64,000 nt of DNA. Origin: Boletus sp. NGJ. Its lineage: Eukaryota > Basidiomycota > Agaricomycetes > Boletales > Boletaceae. How positions within the stretch are numbered: the stretch's first letter is position 1; every line of letters starts with the position of its first letter. Of the stretch, positions 23,047 through 34,620 are shown piece after piece. The stretch lies in assembly GCA_019096195.1 (NCBI GenBank), contig JAGTXK010000027.1, positions 620,001 to 684,000 on the forward strand, read 5' to 3'. A model generated the notes under the pieces. The model was not told where the DNA came from. It was given only the letters and a program-made list of their open reading frames with translations, and ran no database searches. A program made the translations under genes and the position numbers.

Positions 23047-24107
23047 TTACGCGTCTTTTCCATCAGCTTGGCTGTCAGCGAGTTGTTTCGCATCAGCCGC
23101 CCAGTCCGCCTCCCGGACCCCAAATTCCACTGGCAAGACAGTAGAGTTGAAGGCGAGCATCGTCAGTCCATATGGCTTGCGGACACGTGATTCCCAACCC
23201 TCTGGAAGGCGCTCGTCAAAAAGAAACGTCCGAAGATCTTCTACTCGGCCACCAAAGATGGTGAGCATCGTAGACGAACTAGCCAGAACAAGCAAAGACC
23301 GCCATGTTAATCCACTTAAAATAGATGGGATGATAGATGACGTACTTGGCACTGCCAAAGATCTTGTGGAAGAGGCTCAGGGTGTACTCCTTGTTGGTCA
23401 CCTTTGCCTCTGCGCGACGTTTGCCCATAATGCGAGACATGTCTTTCTTGGTGAGGAGCAGTTTTCCGTCTGCGTCCTTACCAGTGGAAAACGAGAGAAG
23501 TTCCTCGATAAACTCGAGGTGCTTCACGGATTGGTTGGGTTGCAGTGCCGCATCCAGTCCTAGTCGGTGCCAATTAGTCAGTCTTTGCTCGCAGTGCGTC
23601 AGACCATTTTACGTACGGGTGAGTGAAGCGTCATGTTCAATGCCGTTGTGCAAATCAAGTTCCTCCAAATCGAACGTATCCTCGCTGTAGTTCTTCTTCA
23701 ACATGCGGGCGGCAAAGTGTGGCACGAAAGAGCAAAACGAAGGGCTAAAGTTGTATGTCGTACGAATCTGGTCCGTGAGGTCGGTGAACTTGACGCCTCG
23801 TCCGCTGCGCGAAAGAATGCCTAATGGAATTTTTTATCATGTAAATGCGAAAACGAGTCGGTGAGCCCCATGCAGACACACCATGGTTAGCCATTGCGTT
23901 GAGCGCCGGGCAAGAACACCGGCTGTCGCCTTCCTCGGGTGGCCTGTATTCTGGCCAAGACCCTCCATAGCCCGGGTGTCCTTCGGGCGTAACTTTCCCA
24001 ACAGGACGGCTAAATCGCACAAGATTCCCTAACGTCAGAAAGACATCCCATGTCATCACACCAACATCGTAGAAGGCATTGGAGACAGTGCCAAGAAGAA
24101 TCCCCAT
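23047..24107 (-). CDS. Heme-thiolate peroxidase (chloroperoxidase/peroxygenase-like), copy 1
   Basis: Short-type member of the chloroperoxidase and unspecific-peroxygenase family. Exon 1 starts MGILLGTVSNAFYDVG and carries the proximal-ligand motif as CSCPALNAMANHG, where the usual PCP is SCP. Exon 2 has FTDLTDQIRTTYNFSP and the distal motif NGIEHDASLTR (EHD). The third exon has FSTGKDADGKLLLTKKDMSR and the last FPEGWESR-like sequence (LPEGWESRVRKPYGLTM) and AFNSTVLPVEFGVREA. The first intron (23821-23881) and later ones are GT-AG. There is no clear cleavable signal, though the N-terminus is amphipathic. The family uses peroxide to oxygenate or halogenate organic substrates; the substrate here is unknown. 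The reading frame looks intact. Confidence 0.9.
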
Positions 24108-24539
24108 TGTGCGCTGCGAGTGGGCAAGTGAGTCCGAGTGCGAGGAGGGACGGTGAAACGCGCAGGTAGAGGGACTAACTTGAAGGGGAACAGGGTGGAG
24201 CCTTGACCTTAAGGCTGATATAGTATAGCCATGGGGAAGCGAATAAATGTGGCACAACACGCTGTTGCAATTTTCAATACGTTTTGAAAGCGCGCCCTGG
24301 AAATGAATGAAACGTGATCTGCATAGATAAGCTCGTCACGCAGATGGGCCGGCTGGAAAAACATCTCGCGACAGTGAGTTCGAGGGCAGAAAGCTTCAAG
24401 CAGCAAATGAAGGCTACAAAGTGTTCGGGTTACAAAACCAAAGGAACTGAGATATCGCATGGAGTCACGTGGTGATCCCAGTATTGCCTCCGAATCTCCG
24501 TGTGTTACTGTAAGCGGTGAGAAGTCCAAGTACTTATCG

Positions 24540-25432
24540 GAGTTTGAGTGAGACTGTAATACAGCTCACCTAGTAGTCCTTTCCCTTTCTATGGCTCACC
24601 AATATGAACAACGAGCCTCGCGCAGCGCGAATTAATTCAGCTATTTTTTTTTTGGTATACCTCTATAATTGCTCTGGTCAGATTGGCATGTGGTGGAGTA
24701 GTCCGAATATACTCAGGCCCTGATTGTTTGTTCGGCTGGGGTACTTACGTGGTTGAACAAAGATGTTCCGAGTCAGTTATCCAGGTTTCTAGATTCTGGA
24801 TGAGCGCTTAAGCATCCATACAAAAGTGTAACGAAGCGCCGATTTGATTTTCTCGCTGATACGAAGTCAAGACTGCGCGCCCCCAATATGATTGCATTAT
24901 CTCACAGAAGAAGCTGGGCAGAATTCCTGAGGAGGAATGAACGAGAAGATCTTGAATGTGTGAGGGCAGACTGGAGAGCTATCGTTCAGGCTTTCAGGGC
25001 ACAGTGAATCTGGGGAGTACCTGTATTTAGGGCAACAGCGATTAGCAGGATTAACATCAAGACCTCGACGAATAACATGGTATACAGCGGATCTGACAAT
25101 TTTAATTTATGTCACTCGCCGACAGTAATCTCGGTTTCCTGCTGGCAGCATAGAGAGTTGGACGTGGTAGGAACCTGCCAGTGGCTTAACGGTACCACCA
25201 CACGGATCTCTGTGGGAAATGTCCATTACCACAAGTTTCAAAGGACAACCGTTCACAGACGCAACAAAGTCTAGGGGATCGTATGTCCGTGCTCGGCTTC
25301 CGGTCGGGGGTCTCGACAAGCTTTGATTCGAGATTACAATGGCTCTGGAGCCTGAGGCCTGAGGGAGCAGTGGTCTTGCACACAGTTTGTGCTATCTGTC
25401 GATCATACAGAATCGTACACCTTCGAAAGCTT
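24540..25432. other. 0.9-kb segment present only in duplication unit A
   Basis: Bounded by the sequence ACTTATCG on the left and TGATACTCACCG on the right, which are directly adjacent in unit B (about 27285). No terminal inverted repeat, target duplication or protein motif was recognised, so insertion in A and deletion in B are equally possible. Confidence 0.6.
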
Positions 25433-25692
25433 CGTGATACTCACCGTTGTGTTGGCTGCTGTCACTGATACACCCGGGTTACTAGATGCCATTTATCCTC
25501 CCAATGTTGTCGTACTTTACAATATGCTTATCGGAATAGCGGTATTAAGTCGACTGTGTTTCAAACAATGGTGAGTGTAGGCTCGAGTTGAGACAAACCA
25601 ATCGAGAATACGAGCACCTAAGACTTACAGTAAGTAGTACGATACTTACCTTGGATTCACCAGCTTTCGGACCTTTTATACCGGGTGGACGT

Positions 25693-27480
25693 GTGTTGAT
25701 CGTACAAATGAGATATCGTGATTCAGAATCAAAAGACGAACAAGCAAACGAATGAAGCATTTGAATGATGAGCGACGTTACTCAACCTTGTCTCCTTCGT
25801 CAGCGCCACGACACTTGCAGTCGTTTACGCGTCTTTTCCATCAGCTTGGCTGTCAGCGAGTTGTTTCGCATCAGCCGCCCAGTCCGCCTCCCGGACCCCA
25901 AATTCCACTGGCAAGATGGTAGAGTTGAAGGCGAGTATCGTCAGCCCATATGGTTTGCGGACACGTGATTCCCAACCCTCTGGAAGGCGCTCTTCCAAAA
26001 GAAACGTCCGAAGGTCTTCTACTCGGCCACCAAAGGCGGTGAGCATCGTAGACGAACTAGCCAAAACGAGCAAAGGCCGCCATGTTATTCCTACTTAAAC
26101 AAATGGGATTATGGATGACGGAAATGGATGACGTACTTGGTACTGCCAAAGATCTTGTGGAAGAGGCTCAGGGTGTACTCCTTGTTGGTCACCTTTGCCT
26201 CTGCGCGACGTTTGCCCATAATGCGAGACATGTCTTTCTTGGTGAGGAGCAGTTTTCCGTCTGCGTCCTTCCCAGTGGAAAACGAGAGAAGTTCCTCGAT
26301 AAACTCGAGGTGCTTCACGGATTGGTTGGGTTGCAGTGCCGTATCCAGTCCTAGTTGGTGCCAATTAGTCAGTCTTTGCTCGCAGTGCGTCAGACCATTT
26401 TACGTACGGGTGAGTGAAGCGTCATGTTCAATGCCGTTGTGCAAGTCAAGTTCCTCTAAATCGAACGTATCCTCGCTGTAATTCTTCTTCAACATGCGGG
26501 CGGAAAAGTGTGGCACGAAAGAGCAAAACGAAGGGCTAAAGTTGTATGTCGTACGAATCTGGTCCGTGAGGTCGGTGAACTTGACGCCTCGTCCGCTGCG
26601 CGAATGGATGCCTAATGGGTTTTTCTATTAATTAAATGCGAAAACGGGTCGGTGAGCCGCATGCAGACACACCATGGTTAGCCATTGCGTTGAGCGCCGG
26701 GCAAGAACACCGGCTGTCGCCTTCCTCGGGTGGCCTGTATTCTGGCCAAAACCCTCCATAGCCCGGGTGTCCTTCGGGCGTAACTTTCCCAACAGGACGG
26801 CTAAATCGCACAAGATTCCCTAACGTCAGAAAGACATCCCATGTCATCACACCAACACCGTAGAAGGCATTGGAGACAGTGCCGAGAATCCCCATCGTGT
26901 GCTGCGAGTAGGTAAATGAGTCCGAGTCCGAGTAGAGGGACTGACTTGAAGGGAAACAGGGTGGAGCCTCGCCCTCAAGACTGATATATAGCCATGGAGA
27001 ATAAATGTGGTAACGTCTTGACAGCGCGCCCTGAAAATAACTGAAACGTGATTGATCCTGCGTAGATAAGCTCGCTACGTAGATGCAGCCGGCTGGTAAA
27101 AAATCTCGCGACAGTGAGTTCAAGGGCAGAAAGCTTCAAGCAGCGAATGAAGGCTACAAGGTGGTCGGGTTACAAAACCAAAGGAACTGAGATATCGCAT
27201 AGTCTAAGCCCGTGACGTGGTGATCGCTCCGAATCTGTGTGTTAAGCGGTGAGAAGTCCAAGTTGCGGCGAGGACTTATCGTGATACTCACCGTTGTGTT
27301 GGCTGCTGTCATTGTGATACACCCGGGTTAGACGCCACTAATTGGAATAGTGGTACTCTGTTTCAAACAACGGTGAGCTCGTGTCTCGAACTGAGGCAAA
27401 CCAATCGAGAATACAAGCACCTAAGACTTACAGCTGGTAAGTATGATAATGACCTCAGTTTTCCAAGTCGGACCTTTTAG
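25693..27480. repeat. Tandem duplication unit B
   Basis: Second copy of unit A (22928-25692). It lacks the 0.9-kb segment and has small indels in the upstream region of its peroxidase gene. The downstream edge is near GGACCTTTTAGACC; unit A has the matching GGACCTTTTATACC just before unit B starts. Confidence 0.88.
25825..26895 (-). CDS. Heme-thiolate peroxidase, copy 2
   Basis: Paralogue of the gene at 23047-24107 with the same exon layout. It starts MGILGTVSNAFYGVG (one Leu fewer), has the same CSCPALNAMANHG and NGIEHDASLTR motifs, and ends KQLADSQADGKDA. Differences include an Ile/His change at the exon 2 start and a longer intron before the last exon. No stop or frameshift was seen, so both copies could make active enzyme. 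Upstream sequence differs by small indels, so expression could differ. The substrate is unknown. Confidence 0.9.
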
Positions 27481-28817
27481 ACCCTCCGCGCTGGCATTTT
27501 CCGCACGATTCAGCCATGTAAGTGCACAACTCACAAGCTGAGAGCGTCCCGACGCGACCGCGCACCGACATGAAATTCCATGTCGATGAGCCATCGGACC
27601 GAAAGACTTTCACAAGCTTTCATCGAACGTTTGGCTAGAGTTAGTTTTTCAATGTGACGTGCCCCGACTTCATCTCTTTCTTAGGATGATTGACTGACAG
27701 CCCATCATAGGAGCACCGCAAACAAATGGCAGTTCTGTACATACAAACCAAAAACCTGTCTTTGTTTGCCATCTCGACTAACAGGACGTACGGCCTTCTA
27801 TTTTGACATTCCCTCAGGCTGATGCGGCAACAATACTCCTACGAACTGTGGCTAGGAAAATAGAATCCACAGCTGCGTGATCGCACCTCGCAGGATGTGA
27901 AAAGCACTTCCTACCACTGCCCAAACTTGGCCCCTCTGCAAGCGGTTTGCAAGCATCTTTCCCCTTCGGATACTCTCCCAAGTCTCCCACAGTAAGCACG
28001 GACGAAAATTAACATGGTATGGGGACGTACAACGAGAGCTGGATCGGAGGAGTGAGAATTGTCACACCTTTGGGATTAGACTGCAACTTCCCATTTGCAA
28101 GAATTGTGGAGCTGGTGATGGAATGTGATAAGTTATATCAACACTTATCGCCGCATGACCGTGCTGATGCTTTCACCTGCAACCAAATCCATGCTGTGCT
28201 GACCACCGATGTCGGTATTGGAGTCGTGCCGTACGGTACGACACTGCGACTGGAATGAAAATTCCTTCAATGAGACCAGATCTAGCTGCTTGGACAGGAA
28301 TATGTAGAAAACATAATAACTACAGTTACACACGAGCTCATAGACCGTATCGTAGAGCACGTGAGTTCTAGGGGTATGCGAAATGGCAAAACGATCCACG
28401 TATGAATGTTCACATGCAAGAGAAACGAGTAAAGTATTCCGGCGCGACCTAGGTAGTGGTATCAGGCAGAACTGAGTGACAAAAGTGTCCAGAGGACCGT
28501 GGCCCAGACACACCGAGTAACATCCAGAAACGTTGCATATCTATATGCATTCCGATATATCTGTCAATCTGCCATTAGAGACTAAACCCGGACGGAAAGA
28601 TAAATCAATCGGGCTACTTACTTGTGGATACAACCTCTGACGATAAAAAAACAATAGGTGAAGTAGGTAGCGCTATCATAGAGATCTGACATTATTTTGT
28701 TGAGGAAGGTCCAGGTTATCCTTGAGTGCGAGCCAGCCAAACGCGCTAGATAAGCAGAGGGTTAAGGAAACATATGTGAAGGAGGACCACTAGCGAATGA
28801 GGGCGATCAGAGAGTGA
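27481..28817. other. Gene-poor region
   Basis: No protein motif, tRNA or repeat family recognised over 1.3 kb. Open frames are short. A 7-bp inverted repeat (CGACATG...CATGTCG, near 27567) is too small to interpret. Confidence 0.5.
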
Positions 28818-29378
28818 TTAAAAAATGGGAGGTATACCATCACACACCTCATTTTGCGATGTTGGATATTGGTAGCGAGTAATACGGGATGGCCCATCAA
28901 ATAGCTTGTAAAGGAGTTGCGATTGTGACGTAAAGGTACTACATGATACAGCGGAAGGCCCACGAACTCCTCTCGCAGTTAAATTTTGGCGTTGTTGACG
29001 GCGTTTTTTCAAGGTTGATGGTGACATGTGTGGAGGGCAGGCGGGACCATCGAAAGTAACGGGTGGGGGAAGAGACCATGGCAAACCTAAGACACCGGTG
29101 TGGATGCTCTTTGAATGGAAAGGGCCCGCCCTAGATGTTGCACGCGCGGTAGAGAGGGGGTCGAACGCCTTGGATGGTTCGTTTGAGGTGTTCCTCTCTC
29201 GAAGTTTCACAGGGGCGTCGAAGATGTCAAATATCACTGGAGCGTTTTGGGACTCAAATGGCTCAGTTGAAAGAACTGCAGAAGAGAGGACGGTTGAATG
29301 GCTGAAGGAAGCGGAGACGACTTTGCGAGGAGTGGCTTCAAGGAGAGCCCCGGTGGCTAGACGGTACAATGAAGCCAT
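28818..29378 (-). CDS. Hypothetical protein, possibly mitochondrial
   Basis: Single open frame of 186 codons. The N-terminus (MASLYRLATGALLEATPRK, then Ser-rich) has basic residues, few acids and small hydrophobics, as in a mitochondrial presequence. The middle reads VIFDIFDAPVKLRE and PPPVTFDGPACPPH, followed by a basic KKRRQQRQN segment. I do not recognise a family. A shorter frame on the other strand covers the same DNA (29026-29445); the minus frame is longer and looks more protein-like, but the choice is not certain. Confidence 0.4.
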   Translation of the reverse strand: MASLYRLATGALLEATPRKVVSASFSHSTVLSSAVLSTEPFESQNAPVIFDIFDAPVKLRERNTSNEPSKAFDPLSTARATSRAGPFHSKSIHTGVLGLPWSLPPPVTFDGPACPPHMSPSTLKKRRQQRQNLTARGVRGPSAVSCSTFTSQSQLLYKLFDGPSRITRYQYPTSQNEVCDGIPPIF

Positions 29379-29445
29379 CGCGGATAGTGTTCATGCATGC
29401 TGGGAGTCGAACAAGAGCAGCTCACATTTATATGGTTGCAATTAA

Positions 29446-30745
29446 CATCCCCCGTTAAGGTGCTCCACGGGACATAATCCATCGAGAAAGGTTAGATCGA
29501 CAGAGCTATCGGAAATGGAGCGCTGACCCTGAACTGACTGCGGACAAGTTCTGAAATCGGCCATGCAACCAATCTGGTTTAGTGACCTAACGTGGCGACA
29601 ACTTCTTGTTATCCGCCAAGAAAACCAAGATTTGATGAAGCATAGGTCCTGGGAGTAACAGTACTGCTCTTTGGATGATTCGGTGCATGAGGAATAAGAT
29701 GTGAGCATGGTACGACGTTTTGCACTCGTCGGCCTCGTCCACTGTTCTGTCCGGATTTTGGCGCTCCTGAGTAGGGAGAACCAATGAATGGCCGTCTAAT
29801 TTGTCCATAAATGGGGTTAAAAGTTGTAGGACTGTGGAGATTGGCAATCGCATAAACGCCACGAGACGAAGGTAAGCCCAACGGTTATGTTGAGTAAAAG
29901 GCACATCGGATCAACTCTTCCAGGACACGTGCACAGATCATAAAATTGGTCGAGCAGTTGAGCATGGTGGTACTGTGGCCGCCAAGACCCACAAGGAGAA
30001 GACGGGCTACTCGCCTTGTAGCACCGAAGTCCATCTTTGGATTCTCGTGGTTCCTGTGTATTAAGCCTCCAATCCCCAAGTCTGAAAGGGGATACCAAGA
30101 CTAGATTAACTAGACTTGCGATGTGCTGCTCGGGAAAAGCCAAGGAGCTTCCCGGGTTGTTTGCCGTTGCTCGGGCTCGCCAAGTGATCTAGACCTGAGC
30201 GGATCTGCCTGACAAGAGTTTGCTGCGCAGTGAACTAGTACGCTTAGGTTCATAGTAAACCGATCCGAGGACACAGCAGTTGAAGATTAGTAGTACCAAG
30301 CGATCTTGGTAATCTGGTATTTCGGAAGCTTGCACCACGGGTATCGTACACGAGGAAGCCATGCCATCTGCGGCGCGTGGATTCGGAGCTTGGAGCGAAT
30401 TTTGCCACAGCGCACTTCAATTGAACTCGTGCCACTGCATGGACTCTACGGCGAAGACGACAGCTAAATCGTGTTTCGACCGCTGCTTGGACGGCGGCGT
30501 CGTTAATCAAGAGGCGAATTTGGTGCCCGGCAAGCAGTCGACGCAAATTCACAATCTGCCGTTCGCCGCACGGACTACACGTGTTGTGGGTCATGTTCAC
30601 CAACACTCACGCAGCAGCCACGCTAGGCTCGATCCATATCTTGGATAGGCAGTGATAACACCTGGCGAACACGAGTTCCAACTTTCACGATGATAGAAAA
30701 CCCTTGCGTTCTCAGCATCTTGGGTCGACTTTCTGACTCTCGACG
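29446..30745. other. Region without a supportable gene
   Basis: Several 60-120 codon frames on the minus strand (29587-30143 and 30250-30606) could be fragments of a decayed gene, but none has a recognisable motif or plausible exon joins. It should hold the promoter of the gene starting at 30746. Confidence 0.4.
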
Positions 30746-32377
30746 ATGACTACCCCTACCCATGATTTTGAGCTTCTGGCTCAAACACTGCAGAGCCCGA
30801 TCTCTGGGAATCCTCTTCCTCAGTATGGCTTCGGCTCTGAATTCTGTTTCGATTCTCTCGTCCAAGACAATCCTTTCCTCTTCCGCGTCTATACTCCCAA
30901 GACTCGCTCACGCATTTTCGATGATGCGGCCCCGCCCTACTTCATCGGGCAAAAGTTTAACGAGCATTTTACGCGAGCAGCTGAGCAACTGAAAGATCCC
31001 TCGTTTGCCCCTGGCGAGTCAGTCGCCTCCGCCTGCACGTACAGAGATGTTGCCCAGCATATGGACTGGACCCAGAGGCATATGTCCCCATTTATCTCGA
31101 CTACTTTCAGCTTCGTCTGGGCAATTTGGGAGGCCACCCGACGCTACAAGGTCGGTTTGAAACATGATGTCGAAATTGCTGTAATCGATGCAAGGATGCT
31201 AGCCGGCCGAGCGGCCACCGCATTGGAGTTGCTGCGGAAAGGTACCCCCAGAGAGTAGGTCCACCCACCACTCCAATCCCATTCAAATTTACCAACTCAA
31301 TTCCCTAGGAGACACCTTGATTACTGGAAGTGGTATAGATATGCACTGGAATCGCAGGACGTTCTTGTGCACGGAGCTATTCCCGCTCCGGCTGTTCTAG
31401 CCTCTGTCCCGCTTCTTTCCTTGATCGATAAACTTCCGTCCTACTTCCTGCGCCAAGACCGCGACCCCAAGTCATCACCGCCATCGTTGGACAGTCTGTC
31501 TTGGGATACCATGGAGCGGAAACCGAGTTTCCGACAATTTTGCCAAGATATGTCTGACCAGTTTTTGCGACTCTCCGCCGAGCATCGCCTGCGCGACGCG
31601 ACCGGAGGCTCCGTGCGCTTGGCAATGGCCTTCCTCAGGCCATGGTTCCACAGAGTTGTTGCCAAGGACTTTTCGGGGGCAACCAACAAGGCTTGTACTC
31701 TTGCCTTTATGATCGCACAGTGGCCTGCCCAGTGGTGGTCACGGGACCATCTGGAAATGTGGACAGTCATCAGGTCGCTCGTTCAAGCAGTCGCCGAGGA
31801 GGTCCGGGAGAAGCAGAAAGGGGAGGTGAACGAGGAAGTTCGCAGGTTGCGGGACGTTGTAACAGACCTCGAACGCGTCGTGGAAGATTACGAGGAAGCT
31901 GAGGTGATTTCCAGCGTTGACCCTGCAAAGGAGACCGACGACCCCAATGAGGAAAGCGTGGTGCTACCGCCCACCCCGCCCCTCTCCCCTCCGCCGTCTG
32001 CTCCACCCTCCGTCATCGAATGTCTCTACCCTATGCCCGTCGACCCAACTCATGCCGTTTCTGTTCCAACACCTGCTACGCAGGATGTCGCTTCGGTTGT
32101 TCAACCCGTGGAAGGTTCGGATGATTCTCGTCCGACAACGGTTATCTTCTCTCCAACTATCATCATACATCAACAGCAGCAGCAAGAACAGTGTACTCCT
32201 GTGGGGACGCACTCTGACTCACCGTCGCCGGAGCGCGGCATCACAAAGCCGCGCAAAACGCGGTCGCACTCACTCGCTGGAACGGCCTCATGTATCATTA
32301 CTGGCGTTCTCGTCGGCGCCTTCATCACCCTTTGTATCGTCAACTCTCAGCGACGCACCCTCATATACGTTACCTAA
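30746..32377 (+). CDS. Fungal protein of unknown function (DUF7587-like) with C-terminal membrane anchor
   Basis: Two exons (30746-31254 and 31309-32377) give about 525 residues. The first 330 form a compact domain with MSPFISTTFSFVWAIWEAT, HDVEIAVIDARMLAGRA, RHLDYWKWYRYALESQDVLV and GAIPAPAVLASVPLLSLID; the blend resembles the fungal family I know as DUF7587, an identification from memory. A coiled-coil segment follows (EVREKQKGEVNEEVRRLRD), then a Pro/Ser-rich linker with TPPLSPPPSAPPS, a Gln run, and a single hydrophobic helix near the end (ASCIITGVLVGAFITLCIV) with a short tail. This suggests a tail-anchored or single-pass protein facing the cytosol. No function can be given. Confidence 0.78.
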
Positions 32378-32647
32378 ATGGCGACCTCGTCTCGGAAGCT
32401 AAGGCTCCAACCTGTGCACTTTACACGGCCGCAATGGAAAGATGATTGTAACCTCTGTGATGTATCAGTACTTCAGTACTCTGATTCGGACATTACTTTA
32501 TATTGGTATTTATTATCGCGAGCTGTGCTCCGGCTACGTGTCACTACTGTATGTAGTACTACGTAAAGCGGCATGCAATGAATTCACTTGGACATGCAAC
32601 ATGTCTTGTAAAGTTTACTTCCGTGTCACGCTCCAGTCACATTAGCC

Positions 32648-34366
32648 ATGACTTCCTCTCAGTCTCATCGGACTCAGCTCGTCCTCACTGCGGTGTCGGC
32701 CTGCGTGATTACTTCCGCGTTGTTTGCCGCCTACGATGCATACCGCCGGAGAGAACGGCGAAGAGACCTCAATGAAGATGTTCTTCGGTCGATAACCACT
32801 CCCGAGTCACCTTCAACTCACGCACTTTCGGTGATGACTGAAGAGCATTTGACCGAAGAGACATACATACGTCCCAATCGCATTGGCGGATACGACGAAG
32901 ACCTCATCAAGGAACAACTCGCGCGAAATTACGCATTCTTCGGAGACGAGGGCATGGCCCATATCCGCGCTGGTTCCGTCGTCGTTGTGGGTTGTGGAGG
33001 TGTCGGTAGCTGGGTTGCAGTCATGCTGGTTCGGTCGTGCGTGCGGTGATGCAACCTCCGTCTTGTGATTGGACTGGCTCAATTTCAATTCTACAGCGGG
33101 GTCTCGAGAATACGGCTCGTCGATTTCGACTACGTGACATTGTCGTCCCTTAACCGACATGCGACAGCCATGCTCTCCGACGTTGGAACTCCAAAAGTGG
33201 GGTGCGTTGAACGGACATTAAAACAGATTTCGCGTTGGGTAGAAGTAGACAGTCGGGTGGAGATTTGGAAGGAGGAAGATGGCGGGAAATTGCTAGAGGG
33301 CGCTGATTGGGTTGTAGGTAAGCTGGGTATTTTTCGAAACTGAAGTATGGTCTGATTTCCCGTCTGCCAAAGATGCCATTGATAACATAACGACGAAGGT
33401 GGACCTTCTTAAATATTGTCATGACCACAACATCAAGGTATATTCCAGTTGCTAGGTGAATGGTGGTGACTGAATCCGGTTGCTGACTTGCAAAGGTATT
33501 TTCATCTATGGGTGCTGGCGCCAAGTGCGACCCTACCCGGATACAAATCAGTGATATATCTTACACCATTTATGATCCCCTCGCGCGTTCTGTGAGGCGG
33601 AGACTCCGTCTCCAGGGTGTCTCATCGGGTATACCCGTGGTCTATTCCACGGAGGTTCCAGGAGACGTCAAGCTGTTGCCATTGCCCGAGGAAGAGTTCC
33701 AGAAGGGCGAAGTCAATGAATTGGGTGTATTCGATGATTTTAGAGTTCGAATACTGCCTGTGCTTGGTGCGTGCTTGCTTTACATTCGCCTTTTGATACT
33801 GTCCCTCACTACGCTCGCAGGCCCTCTGCCATCCCTGTTTGGCTTGTATATAGCCACCTATGTGATCTGTGAGATGGCGAAGAAGCCCATTTTAAACCCT
33901 CTACCTATTAAAAATCGCAGAAAACTGTACGAGCGCCTCCTCAGAGACTTGCTCTATCGTGAATCAAAGTTCGTTGGCGAGCAGATCAAGTATGTGGGAT
34001 CACACTCCATTACTTTGTGTGGTTCGCCCGATATTCACCTTCTTTAAATCTAGCAAACTGCCAATCGATGAGGATGACGTTGCGCTCGTATTCGAAGATC
34101 TGTATTTTGGGCGATCTGTTGTACCGCCACACAACGTCCCTACTCGACCACAGCTGCTCCGCTGGGACCCCTTGCAGCCATTGGTTCCAGAGAATTGTGT
34201 TGTGTTTGAGTTTGCGGAAGCGGAAAGGCACCAGAGAGAATGCCTTGGTATCGGCAATGCCGAAGGACGTCGACGCCCGGCAGAGGTGTGGGGCGACGAA
34301 GTACAGCGTATCGTCGACAAGAACGCGGCCGAGATTGAGAAGTATCGTTCGTGGGTGGGGCTGTAG
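32648..34366 (+). CDS. TCD1: tRNA threonylcarbamoyladenosine dehydratase (TcdA/Tcd1 family)
   Basis: E1-like enzyme that uses ATP to cyclise t6A37 of ANN-decoding tRNAs to ct6A. The N-terminus has a hydrophobic helix (QLVLTAVSACVITSALFAA) with basic residues after it, fitting the mitochondrial outer-membrane location of fungal Tcd proteins. The nucleotide-binding loop VVVVGCGGVGSWVAVMLVRS is followed by RIRLVDFDYVTLSSLNRHA, DAIDNITTKVDLLKYC and SSMGAGAKCDPTRIQISD, all hallmarks of the TcdA branch. The C-terminal extension (GPLPSLFGLYIATYVICEM and the region to KYRSWVGL) matches eukaryotic Tcd. Introns at about 33030-33100, 33316-33370, 33436-33495, 33766-33820 and 33989-34050 keep the frame. 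Start at the first ATG. Confidence 0.94.
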
Positions 34367-34620
34367 ATTTGGTTTCGTGGTAGCACACGCGCTAGTCTCG
34401 CTTTACTACTATAGTACAGTACAGTGTATCTCATGATGCACAATGAATGAAGGCCAAGTTTCAAAATTTCATTGTGCAACCAGTGCATTATGAGTACTAT
34501 ACTATGTAGCAGGCCACGTGACGCTGGCTACCAGGAGAGGCGCGTCTCGCATCTGGATTCTCGACCCTGTACCGCACCAACAGCACAACTTAGAGATCCC
34601 CGACCTCAACGCTCTGATAA

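Larger units (their letters stand above)
22928..25692. repeat. Tandem duplication unit A
   Basis: Direct repeat of unit B (25693-27480). Both begin TGTTGATCGTACAAATGAG and contain a heme-thiolate peroxidase gene, its upstream region and a shared segment starting GTGATACTCACCGTTGTG. Unit A holds an additional stretch of about 0.9 kb (24540-25432) absent from unit B. Coding parts look well above 90% identical by eye. Confidence 0.9.

Noticed and set aside
24540-25432. Calling the extra segment in peroxidase unit A a transposon
   Set aside because: No inverted ends, target duplication or coding sequence could be found, so it is listed only as an unexplained indel.
27564-27590. Short inverted repeat CGACATG...CATGTCG
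   Set aside because: Seven-base arms are expected by chance in 64 kb, and no terminator or RNA gene context was seen.
29026-29445. 139-codon plus-strand frame opposite the hypothetical gene at 28818-29378
   Set aside because: It is shorter than the minus frame and has no presequence or motif. Kept as an alternative only.
30250-30606. 118-codon minus-strand frame with WHGFLVYDTRG
   Set aside because: No plausible partner exons, family or start context; too weak to call a gene or pseudogene.
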